Shown here in pieces: positions 1 to 5,254 of a DNA stretch of 5,254 nt. A program made the translations under genes and the position numbers. This stretch comes from Pseudomonadota bacterium (lineage in GTDB: Bacteria; Myxococcota; Bradymonadia; UBA4248), in assembly GCA_017629415.1 (NCBI GenBank), contig JAGBXG010000233.1:1-5254 (forward strand). The letters run 5' to 3'. The notes below the pieces were generated by a model. That model searched no databases. It was not told where the DNA came from and worked only from the letters and a program-made list of their open reading frames with translations. Positions within the stretch are counted from its first letter, which is position 1; each line of letters opens with the position of its first letter.

Positions 1-79
1 GGGGCTGAGCCCCTTGGAACCTGCAATGGATTTGACGTTTTTGTGAATGAGCCGGGTACTGATAACACTCGTTTTTTGG

Positions 80-107
80 AAAAATGGGGACCCGCTCCCC
101 CATTTTT
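80..107. terminator. Probable bidirectional Rho-independent terminator
   Basis: AAAAATGGGG (80-89) is a perfect 10-bp inverted match to CCCCATTTTT (98-107) around an 8-nt loop. The GC-rich core is flanked by A on one side and T on the other, so transcripts from either strand would carry a stem followed by a U-run. It lies 83 bp beyond the stop of the leftward UPF0316 gene and could end that transcript as well as one arriving from the left. GGGGAC (86-91) can alternatively pair with GTCCCC (109-114). Confidence 0.7.
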
Positions 108-116
108 CGTCCCCGC

Positions 117-140
117 GACTTACCACTTCGTAAGTCTTTT
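117..140 (+). terminator. Second small terminator-like hairpin
   Basis: GACTTAC (117-123) pairs perfectly with GTAAGTC (130-136) around a 6-nt loop and is followed by TTTT (137-140). The orientation suits a rightward transcript. The stem is short and AT-rich and the T-run is brief, so it would be weak alone. It may back up the stronger hairpin just upstream. Confidence 0.35.
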
Positions 141-189
141 GTGACTTTGCGTACGCCGTGCCCTGAACCCCACCATTTTAGTCTGAACA

Positions 190-759
190 TTATTTTTTCT
201 TGAGCCAGCTTCGCCAAGAGGTTTGTTTGGACAGCGTACGCAGGGTACGCACTTGCGTGACAGATTCGACGAGATAGAAGATATCGGGATCGACAGATTG
301 TGCAGTTTTAATGACAAAATCGACCTGTTTTCTTGGGCATATTGCGTACATGAGCACACAATGCCCGTCGCGTCCTTCGCCATCAAAAGTTGTTACTCCT
401 TGTCCTGTGGCTCGCAATGTTTCGGCGACAGAATATCCTTGGTGCTGTGAAATGAGTCGAACCACACTTGTGCCAAGAGCCATAAATCGTTCGATGATGA
501 TGCCGCAAGCATTGCCGGCAGCATAACCGGCGGCATAAGCGACGCCGAGTATGGGATATTCACCGAGTCTTGCAATGACTTGGGATACGACCGTTACCCA
601 GACGAGGACTTCAAAAAACCCGAGAATGACAGCCATTGGGATACGTCCCTGAACGACTGAGATAGTTTTAATTGTGCCGAGCGAAACATCGCAGATTCGC
701 ATGGAAAAAGTGATCAATGCAAGCTGCCAAACGGAGAGTGAATCAAGGAATTCGACCAT
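190..759 (-). CDS. UPF0316-type membrane protein (DUF5698 + DUF2179)
   Basis: This 189-residue protein is recognised as a member of the UPF0316 family, whose molecular function is not established. The N-terminal half is hydrophobic, with about three membrane segments (roughly residues 11-29, 40-60 and 68-88). It carries the family pattern R-x-x-D-V-S-L-G-T-I-K (21-31), a glutamate in the second segment (E50) and the alanine/glycine-rich YAAGYAAGNACG run (75-86), matching DUF5698. The C-terminal half (about 105-170) fits the soluble DUF2179 domain: an RATGQGVTTFDGEGRDG loop (116-132) and a VDPDIFYLVE segment (156-165). Length is normal for the family. The chosen ATG is preceded at 5 nt by AAGGAA (positions 765-770), a good ribosome binding site. 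The tail is basic (LKKK). The gene stands alone, divergent from def. The family assignment is fairly secure; any role in sensing or transport would be speculation. Confidence 0.85.
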   Translation of the reverse strand: MVEFLDSLSVWQLALITFSMRICDVSLGTIKTISVVQGRIPMAVILGFFEVLVWVTVVSQVIARLGEYPILGVAYAAGYAAGNACGIIIERFMALGTSVVRLISQHQGYSVAETLRATGQGVTTFDGEGRDGHCVLMYAICPRKQVDFVIKTAQSVDPDIFYLVESVTQVRTLRTLSKQTSWRSWLKKK

Positions 760-931
760 TTATGTTCCTTTTTGTATGTTGCCTTATGCGGTATGAGCTT
801 ATAAATAGATAGTATGGCCGTTTAGGGTGATAAGCGTTATTTAAGCCAACGACAACGGCGTTATTCGCAACTCTGAAATATCCAGAGTCCCTAAGCCGCG
901 CGAATTAACACTTTAACCGAGAATAATCACT
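760..931. promoter_or_regulatory. Divergent intergenic region with an inverted repeat
   Basis: This 172-bp gap separates the leftward UPF0316 gene from the rightward def-lnt pair and must hold promoters for both unless one lies further inside a gene. It is AT-rich near 795-820. I see no convincing pair of -35 and -10 boxes on either strand. ACTCTG (870-875) and CAGAGT (883-888) form a 6-bp inverted repeat around 7 nt, about 45 bp before def, which could be an operator or a leader hairpin. GCGTTATT occurs twice (834-841 and 858-865), 24 bp apart start to start. Upstream of def there is only a weak GAGA (919-922) as a ribosome binding site. Confidence 0.4.
765..770 (-). promoter_or_regulatory. 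Ribosome binding site of the UPF0316 gene
   Basis: AAGGAA on the minus strand, with 5 nt between it and the ATG at 757-759. It supports that start codon. It is the clearest Shine-Dalgarno sequence in the window after the one before the CcmB-like gene. Confidence 0.6.
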
Positions 932-1492
932 ATGCTTTTAGATCTTTACATTTATCCTCATCCCATTTTGACGCGAGTCGCAGATCCTGTTGACACATTT
1001 GACGATGCCTTAAAGGAACTTGTCCAGAACATGTATGAAACCATGGTATGCGGCAATGGTGTGGGTCTTGCAGCTCCCCAAGTCGGCATCAGCAAGCGCC
1101 TTTTTATTGTAGACACAAGCCGTCCTGACGAACCGTCTACGCTCAAAGTTTATATCAATCCTAAGGTTATTCTTAAGGATGATCCTTTGGTGTGGAATGA
1201 AGGGTGTCTTTCACTTCCTGGTCTTTATCGCGATGTCAAATCTTTTGGTCATGTGATTGTCGAAGCTCAGGATGTCAATGGTGAAACGTTCCGAGAAGAG
1301 GCAACAGACTTACGAGCCGTGGCAATTCTTCATGAATATGCCCATCTTGAGGGTTCTGTTTTTATCGATCGCATTGCACCTGTAAAACGCAATTTGACAA
1401 AAAAATTCTGGTTTAAGAAAGCCTCACAATTGACGGAACAAACTTATAAAGACACCCAACTGAACTGTATTTTTGGCAAAAAAGACTCATGA
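932..1492 (+). CDS. def: Peptide deformylase
   Basis: Cytosolic metalloenzyme that removes the N-formyl group from the initiator methionine of new proteins. All three family motifs are present in order: GVGLAAPQ (residues 43-50), EGCLS (90-94, with metal ligand C92) and HEYAH (134-138, with metal ligands H134 and H138 and catalytic E135). The MYETM segment before motif 1 and the GSVFIDRI segment after motif 3 also fit. The length of 186 residues is normal. Unusually, the helix carrying motif 3 departs from the common A-R-x-x-Q-H-E-x-D-H pattern: it reads A-V-A-I-L-H-E-Y-A-H, so the usual Arg, Gln and Asp are Val, Leu and Ala, while the metal site is intact. The ATG at 932 starts directly at the family N-terminus (short lead, then YPHPILTRVADPV), though its ribosome binding site is weak. 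The stop overlaps the lnt start (ATGA), so the two are probably cotranscribed and translationally coupled. Confidence 0.95.
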   Translation: MLLDLYIYPHPILTRVADPVDTFDDALKELVQNMYETMVCGNGVGLAAPQVGISKRLFIVDTSRPDEPSTLKVYINPKVILKDDPLVWNEGCLSLPGLYRDVKSFGHVIVEAQDVNGETFREEATDLRAVAILHEYAHLEGSVFIDRIAPVKRNLTKKFWFKKASQLTEQTYKDTQLNCIFGKKDS

Positions 1493-3567
1493 AATTTTCA
1501 GCGCCAATCCATCGTCTTTCTCAAGTATTTTTTTCGGAAACGCCGCAGCCGACCCTATCTGTTCCTTGGTGGCTTCGTCTGATTTTCATGTGTTTAGGCG
1601 GTACGTTTATTTTTCTGGCGTTTCCGAACCATCATTTATTTTTTTTGGCTTATGTAGCCTTGGCGCTAGAGCTTTGGGCGATTGAAGGTCTCAGTGCCAA
1701 ACGAGCCTTTTGGCTTGGCTGGCTAGGGGGTTCGATTACCAATATTGGCGGGTTTTACTGGATAAGCACTCTGCTGATTGAATTTGGTCACATGCCTCCT
1801 TGGCTTTCCATGCTCATTTGCAGTGCGCTTTGCATTGTGCAAGGGCTTGTCTACGGGTTATGGGCTTGGGGAGTACGCAAGCTCAATACGAAGAGCATCT
1901 GGAGTACAGCGGTAGCCTTTTTTGTTGCTGTAGAGATGTTTTTCCCCATGATTTTTCCGTGGTATTACGCCAACAGCCAGTACAATTTTATTCCTGCGAT
2001 TCAGACAGCAGACATTTGGGGTGTTTTAGGCGTTACGATGCTTCTCGTGCTCGTCAATGTATTGATTTATGACGTGACACGCACCTTATGGCTCCGCCGA
2101 ACCGACAAAACAGTCAAATTCCATCGCTTAGGTATTGGCATTGCAGCCGGATATATTCTTTTAGCTTTTATTTATGCCCCCATCCGCATTGCTCAGATTG
2201 ATGCCATTGATGCAGCTTCACCGCGTCTCATGGTAGGCATGGTTGAAGGGGATGTTGGCATTTGGGAAAAAGAACCGCCTGAAAAGCTCCGCAACAATGT
2301 ATTTATTCATCATACCATGTCTCATGAGCTTTCCCAGGAAGGGATTGATCTCGTTGTATGGCCTGAATCGAGTTATCAAACAGGCAATATTTGGGGCAGC
2401 CAGAAAACGACGGATTCACCGCTTGAACATGAACTCGATGCCTTATATGCCCCTTGGTTTCAGCCGACAGCCAGTCTCATTTACAACGTGATTGATCGTT
2501 CATTTGGGCAGGATTTTCACAAAGTTCCTGCTATCAGCACGAGTCTTCATACTGCGATGGTCGAAGCAGCTGAAGCCTATGGCTATCGGACGCTTGAGCC
2601 TTTTTATCCTTCGCTTGTTTCAGGCTATCCCATTGGATGCAGTGAAGAAAAACCTCAGATCATGCGTTGTCCGTATCGCCGTTTAATCCCTGAGGATCTC
2701 AAATACTATCTGCCGAGTGTAGAACCCCTAAGAGCCAGCCGAAAAGACGATTTACTCAGTATGATTCGTCCCCAAGACATCAGTTCTCCCATCCGTGATT
2801 TTGATGCAGCTGTGATGTTCGGCACCTTATCGATTGGACGTTCTCATGATGCTCAGATGGATTTTGAAAAGCTTTATCGAGAAAGTTCAAAGCGCCGCAA
2901 GCTGTATAACACAACCCAACTGGTAGAAAAAGACGGGCGTGTTTTAGGCACATATCACAAGACATATCTTCTCATGTTTGGAGAATACATTCCCTTTGCG
3001 GACAAACTCCCGTGGGTTTATGAAATTCTGCCGGAAGCAGGCAATCTGACACCTGGTACAGAAATCAAAACCATGCCGTTTCGAGGTTTCGATCTTGGAC
3101 CGATTATCTGTTATGAGGATATATTGCCTCGTTATGTCCGTAAACTTTCCAAACTGAACCCTCATGTTCTTGTGAATGTCACGAACGATGCATGGTTTGG
3201 AAAAACTGCCGAGCCTATGCTGCATTTAGCATTGGCAATGATGCGCACGGTTGAGCACAGACGCTGGCTTATTCGTTCTACCAACACTGGTGTCAGTGCA
3301 TTTGTGGATGCCAATGGCCGTATGGTTCAGCATACCTCGATTTATGAACCTGAAATTTTACGGCAATCAGTAGCCATGATGCCCCCCACACGGACGATTT
3401 ACAGTTATATCGGGGATATATTGGGTTGGCTGGCAGCCATTTGGACCCTTATGTTGTTTTTCTTGAGATATCAATTTAACAAGCACTCAAGTTTGTCTTC
3501 CAATCCACCATTGAAAGAATCCGAGTCCGCCGAGTCCGAGAACAGGCAAGCAGGATGTGCAGAATGA
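1489..3567 (+). CDS. lnt: Apolipoprotein N-acyltransferase with a large insertion
   Basis: Inner-membrane enzyme that transfers an acyl chain from a phospholipid to the N-terminal cysteine of lipoproteins, the last step of lipoprotein maturation. Hydrophobic segments fill residues 25-230 and another lies at 640-660. Between them is the periplasmic nitrilase-like domain, starting near MVGMVEGDV (248-256). The catalytic triad is visible: E293 in VVWPES, K491 in YHKTYL and C541 in IICYED, plus E499 in FGEYIP. NDAWFG (566-571) and RSTNTGVSA (596-604) are family hallmarks. At 692 residues it is much longer than the usual 500 or so. Most of the excess lies between E293 and the strand at 441-450: E293 to K491 is 198 residues against 68 in E. 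coli. The insert holds C384 and C394, a possible periplasmic disulfide. The Ser/Glu-rich tail (665-692) is coded opposite the end of the CcmB-like gene. No clear ribosome binding site is visible, so translation is probably coupled to def. Confidence 0.95.
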   Translation: MKFSAPIHRLSQVFFSETPQPTLSVPWWLRLIFMCLGGTFIFLAFPNHHLFFLAYVALALELWAIEGLSAKRAFWLGWLGGSITNIGGFYWISTLLIEFGHMPPWLSMLICSALCIVQGLVYGLWAWGVRKLNTKSIWSTAVAFFVAVEMFFPMIFPWYYANSQYNFIPAIQTADIWGVLGVTMLLVLVNVLIYDVTRTLWLRRTDKTVKFHRLGIGIAAGYILLAFIYAPIRIAQIDAIDAASPRLMVGMVEGDVGIWEKEPPEKLRNNVFIHHTMSHELSQEGIDLVVWPESSYQTGNIWGSQKTTDSPLEHELDALYAPWFQPTASLIYNVIDRSFGQDFHKVPAISTSLHTAMVEAAEAYGYRTLEPFYPSLVSGYPIGCSEEKPQIMRCPYRRLIPEDLKYYLPSVEPLRASRKDDLLSMIRPQDISSPIRDFDAAVMFGTLSIGRSHDAQMDFEKLYRESSKRRKLYNTTQLVEKDGRVLGTYHKTYLLMFGEYIPFADKLPWVYEILPEAGNLTPGTEIKTMPFRGFDLGPIICYEDILPRYVRKLSKLNPHVLVNVTNDAWFGKTAEPMLHLALAMMRTVEHRRWLIRSTNTGVSAFVDANGRMVQHTSIYEPEILRQSVAMMPPTRTIYSYIGDILGWLAAIWTLMLFFLRYQFNKHSSLSSNPPLKESESAESENRQAGCAE

Positions 3568-4110
3568 TTGTTGCGGTATACAAATAAATTCTGCTGCTAT
3601 CCATCCTAAGATCCATGCCGTCAGCACCCATGGTCCTGCGACCACGAGTAACAGGACCAGCCGACGGCATTTCGGAACTGTTTGCAAATGCGTCTGAAGA
3701 TTGCCAAAAACGGCTTCAGCACATATCGTACAAAACAAAATCATGACGATGCAGATGTATCCCATGTTTAGCCATGTATCTGTCATGATTCCAAATACCA
3801 ATCCCCAAATCAAGATAATGGGTATTTGGCTGCAAATGAAGACAGCGGTTTGCGCTTTTTGAAAAGCGCGTGCCTGATTTAAGCCCGCGAAGTACTCATA
3901 TTTTGCCTCATTTTGTGAAACCATGAGAACGAACATGGCGACGGCATGCAACAACAACGCGATCCATCCGGTAAATAAGATGTGTGACGGGTTCTGAAGC
4001 CATCCTCCGAATCCCAGGGCAGTGATGACAAGAAGCAAAGTAAAGGCGATGACAGCCCAAGTTCCTCTTGCAGCCCACAAGAGTGCAAATTGCAACCGAA
4101 TCAATGACAT
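3487..4110 (-). CDS. CcmB-like six-helix membrane protein
   Basis: A 207-residue integral membrane protein with about six hydrophobic segments (roughly 17-37, 43-64, 89-109, 116-137, 150-173 and 186-203). Length, topology and layout resemble CcmB, the membrane partner of the ATPase CcmA in System I cytochrome c maturation. The polar stretch between segments 2 and 3 (NEAKYEYFAGLNQARAFQKA) sits where CcmB has its DGSLEQL-type loop, and RRLVLLLVVAGPWVL (149-163) resembles CcmB's G-V-L-L-x-L-x-x-P-L segment before helix 5. The resemblance is pattern-level and the usual loop motif is not conserved, so a generic ABC-type permease remains possible. The CcmE-like gene directly upstream is the main support. 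AAAGGTG (4119-4125) lies 8 nt before the ATG and supports this start. The final 26 codons overlap the end of lnt on the opposite strand. No CcmA is in view. Confidence 0.55.
   Translation of the reverse strand: MSLIRLQFALLWAARGTWAVIAFTLLLVITALGFGGWLQNPSHILFTGWIALLLHAVAMFVLMVSQNEAKYEYFAGLNQARAFQKAQTAVFICSQIPIILIWGLVFGIMTDTWLNMGYICIVMILFCTICAEAVFGNLQTHLQTVPKCRRLVLLLVVAGPWVLTAWILGWIAAEFICIPQQSFCTSCLPVLGLGGLGFFQWWIGRQT
3521..3538. repeat. Perfect 9-bp tandem duplication in the lnt / CcmB-like overlap
   Basis: CCGAGTCCG occurs twice in a row (3521-3529 and 3530-3538). Being a multiple of three it keeps both frames: on the plus strand it gives the acidic-serine tail of Lnt (S-E-S-A-E-S-E), and on the minus strand the GLGGLG turn of the last helix of the CcmB-like protein. 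Confidence 0.7.
3615..3670. repeat. Nested inverted repeat downstream of lnt, inside the CcmB-like gene
   Basis: Outer arms ATGCCGTC (3615-3622) and GACGGCAT (3663-3670) match perfectly. Inner arms TGGTCCTG (3631-3638) and CAGGACCA (3652-3659) also match perfectly around a 13-nt loop. Two further pairs (G3624-C3661, C3625-G3660) lie between, with a 5-nt bulge at 3626-3630. TGGTC (3631-3635) can alternatively pair with GACCA (3640-3644). It begins 48 bp after the lnt stop. The following T-run is only three bases, so it is not a standard terminator, but it could stall or protect the lnt transcript. Confidence 0.5.
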
Positions 4111-4451
4111 CGTGTCAGCACCTTTGAAACATGCAACATTTCATGCTTCCATATTCCCTCGACAATGATGCGACTTTGAGGTTTTAAGCGCGGAAGGTAC
4201 ATGACAGGCATTTTGGCTTGTAGGCAAATATTTTCGTCACACAGCATTGCCAATCGTGTGTCACCGGTAGTTTCAGTTTGGTCGTTCAGGTGTTGAACTG
4301 TACCTTCCAAACGAAAAAACGCCTCTTCAACGGGTGAAAATTCCCGAATTGAAGTGGCGTATTGCGGCATTTTTGCGTTCATGGCCAGCAACACACCAAC
4401 GAACAAGCTGGCCATTACGCAAGGTAAGATGACGGATGATTTTACATCCAT
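4101..4451 (-). CDS. CcmE-like haem chaperone, short, Cys-type
   Basis: A 116-residue protein with an N-terminal membrane anchor (about residues 6-25) and a small outer domain. It resembles CcmE, the periplasmic OB-fold chaperone that binds haem covalently during System I cytochrome c maturation. YATSIREF (31-38) matches the Y-x-T-P-S-E-x region after the CcmE anchor, FRLEGTV (46-52) the R-V-G-G-x-V strand, LPRLKPQSRIIVEG (86-99) the L-P-D-L-F-R-E-G-Q-x-V-V-x-E-G region, and LHVSKVLTRC (106-115) the F-x-A-x-E-V-L-A-K-H segment. In that alignment C115 occupies the haem-attachment position, as in known cysteine variants (C-x-x-x-Y), but the protein stops after one more residue (H116), so the usual downstream tyrosine and tail are missing. 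It starts 10 nt inside the preceding gene and ends 10 nt inside the next. No Shine-Dalgarno is seen, so coupled translation is likely. M13 is an alternative start but would remove part of the anchor. Confidence 0.6.
   Translation of the reverse strand: MDVKSSVILPCVMASLFVGVLLAMNAKMPQYATSIREFSPVEEAFFRLEGTVQHLNDQTETTGDTRLAMLCDENICLQAKMPVMYLPRLKPQSRIIVEGIWKHEMLHVSKVLTRCH
4119..4125 (-). promoter_or_regulatory. Ribosome binding site of the CcmB-like gene, inside the CcmE-like gene
   Basis: AAAGGTG on the minus strand with 8 nt between it and the ATG at 4108-4110. It lies in the last codons of the CcmE-like gene and fixes the CcmB-like start within the 10-nt overlap. Confidence 0.55.
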
Positions 4452-5254
4452 TTGTCAGTATTGAAGTTGTAACCGACAGAAGTCGTAGTATCGGCTTTAA
4501 CAGTGACTTTTTTGTTAACGGTTTTATTTTTATTTGGCAATTTCAGCTGAATGGAATGCGTACCAGCTTTAAGTTTCTTATTAACGGGGGTATTTCCAAC
4601 GCGCGAGCCGTTAATGGAAACGGTTGCCCAAGGCACAGCTTTGATGCTGATCGTACCGCTTCCTCCTGCTTTTGGTTTAGCGGCAGCGGGCTTAGGTTTC
4701 GGTGCAGGAGCGGCTTTCGCCACAGCTTTTTCTTCTTTTTCGAGAACGAGTTTCAGGCTGGTATCTCCGCCTTTCATAGCTGTAAAGGTTCGTTCAGCCA
4801 ATTCATAGCCGTCAGATTTGGCAGCAATTTTGATTTCAGAGCCAAATTTCAGTTCTTTGACGGTAACCGGGCTTTCTCCCAGTTCATTTCCATCGACGGT
4901 GATGATTGCGCCAGGCGGATCGGTACGAATTTCGAACTCAGGAATATAGTCGAGGGCAGCGAGTTTAGCTTCTTCTTCTGTTTTAAGTTCGACATCGATA
5001 TCTTGTGAAGTCAGCACGATGTAGCGTTCGATGGTGACGGGTTCATATCCCTTTTTTTCGAAGGTGATAGAATATTTTTCTCCAAGTTTACTTTTATGTG
5101 CATAGATGGGGGTTAAAGCGAAGTCTCCATTTTCGTCCATTAATTTTTTCTCATTCAACGTCACGGTGACATCCGAAGGCGTTGTTTTGAAATTGACGAG
5201 AGCTTCTGGAGCTTCATAGACAGGGAGTTCTTCAGCATCTCCTAACCCCATCCA
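4442..5254 (-). CDS. PEGA-repeat protein, 5' end beyond the window
   Basis: At least 270 residues, open at the right edge: the codon before the first in-frame ATG (5249-5251) is TGG, so the true start probably lies outside. Counting from that ATG, three PEGA-type beta repeats are visible: about 17-90 (FKTTPSDVTVTLNEKKL), 104-171 (IRTDPPGAIITVDGNELGES) and 199-264 (VPWATVSINGSRVGNTPV, then KKLKAGTHSIQL). Each follows the PEGA pattern of a small-residue turn, a short strand ending in NG or DG, a glycine turn and S/T-P, then a strand ending in a G-x-H or G-Y motif. An Ala/Pro/Lys linker (176-197) separates repeats 2 and 3. PEGA repeats are usually extracytoplasmic and often end Ser/Thr kinases or lipoproteins in Myxococcota and relatives, so the missing part could hold a kinase or a signal peptide; neither is seen. 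The stop (4442-4444) overlaps the CcmE-like start by 10 nt. Confidence 0.8.
   Translation of the reverse strand, partial: WMGLGDAEELPVYEAPEALVNFKTTPSDVTVTLNEKKLMDENGDFALTPIYAHKSKLGEKYSITFEKKGYEPVTIERYIVLTSQDIDVELKTEEEAKLAALDYIPEFEIRTDPPGAIITVDGNELGESPVTVKELKFGSEIKIAAKSDGYELAERTFTAMKGGDTSLKLVLEKEEKAVAKAAPAPKPKPAAAKPKAGGSGTISIKAVPWATVSINGSRVGNTPVNKKLKAGTHSIQLKLPNKNKTVNKKVTVKADTTTSVGYNFNTDKWM

Larger units (their letters stand above)
1..144 (+). other. Possible 3' end of a rightward gene cut by the window edge
   Basis: Frame 1 is open from the first base to a TGA at 142-144 (47 codons, no start in view). Its first 30 residues read like ordinary protein (for example CNGFDVFVNEPGTDNTRFLE), but the last part is a translation of two hairpins that look like terminators. 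Frame 2 gives a shorter alternative, open from base 2 to a TGA at 44-46, which would leave both hairpins outside the coding region as normally expected. I do not recognise either peptide. It may be noncoding. The strand is inferred only from the open frames and from the hairpins lying between two converging units. Confidence 0.25.

Noticed and set aside
149..241. Palindrome GCGTACGC at 149-156 and 234-241 as paired operator sites
   Set aside because: The second copy is inside the coding end of the UPF0316 gene, where repeated Arg-Thr codons explain it, and the sites lie downstream of that gene, not at a promoter.
120..386. 88-codon minus-strand open frame overlapping the UPF0316 gene end
   Set aside because: It is out of frame with a well-supported gene, has no recognisable domain, and runs through the terminator-like hairpin region.
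834..865. Direct repeat GCGTTATT x2 as a regulator-binding array
   Set aside because: Two 8-bp copies in an AT-rich gap are weak evidence and no third copy or matching promoter element is seen.
2243..2686. Alternative-frame open frames within the lnt insertion as evidence of a frameshift
   Set aside because: The lnt frame is continuous with intact catalytic motifs on both sides, and the other frames show no protein-like motifs, so the insert is genuine in-frame coding sequence.
3462..3491. CTTGAG / CTCAAG inverted repeat spanning the CcmB-like stop codon as a terminator
   Set aside because: The stem is only 6 bp with an 18-nt loop, and on the minus strand it is followed by A rather than T residues, so it does not fit a terminator of the leftward genes.
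4436..5008. 190-codon open frame on the plus strand
   Set aside because: It lies opposite the PEGA-repeat gene, is rich in Phe, Ser and Arg as expected from antisense of Lys/Glu-rich coding sequence, and shows no family motif.

Overview
This 5.25 kb bacterial window has moderate GC content and dense gene packing. It holds five recognisable protein genes and perhaps the tail of a sixth. No RNA gene, insertion sequence, CRISPR array or phage feature was seen. Several traits hint at a delta-proteobacterial lineage in the broad sense (Myxococcota, Bradymonadota or Desulfobacterota): a PEGA-repeat protein, a CcmE-like protein with cysteine at the haem-attachment position, and a def-lnt pair. This is inference from gene content only, and no genus can be named.

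Layout, left to right. Positions 1-189 hold the possible 3' end of an unseen rightward gene and two terminator-like hairpins, one of which looks bidirectional. A leftward gene (190-759) encodes a UPF0316-type membrane protein (DUF5698 plus DUF2179). A 172-bp gap (760-931) separates it from a divergent rightward pair: def (peptide deformylase, 932-1492) and lnt (apolipoprotein N-acyltransferase, 1489-3567), joined by an ATGA stop/start overlap. Running towards lnt from the right is a leftward cluster: a PEGA-repeat protein cut by the window edge (4442-5254), a short CcmE-like protein (4101-4451) and a six-helix CcmB-like membrane protein (3487-4110). Each junction in this cluster overlaps by exactly 10 nt. 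The last gene also overlaps the end of lnt tail to tail by 81 bp.

Functionally, def removes the formyl group from new proteins and lnt adds the third acyl chain to lipoproteins, so the rightward pair belongs to protein maturation and envelope biogenesis. The leftward pair resembles two parts of the System I cytochrome c maturation machinery (the haem chaperone CcmE and the membrane protein CcmB). CcmA, CcmC and CcmF are not in view, and the CcmE-like protein ends one residue after the haem-position cysteine.

The most noteworthy points are this truncated Cys-type CcmE-like/CcmB-like pair, an extra domain of about 130 residues inside the catalytic domain of Lnt, altered motif-3 residues in the deformylase, a nested inverted repeat just beyond lnt, and the double-coding 81-bp convergent overlap with its 9-bp tandem duplication.
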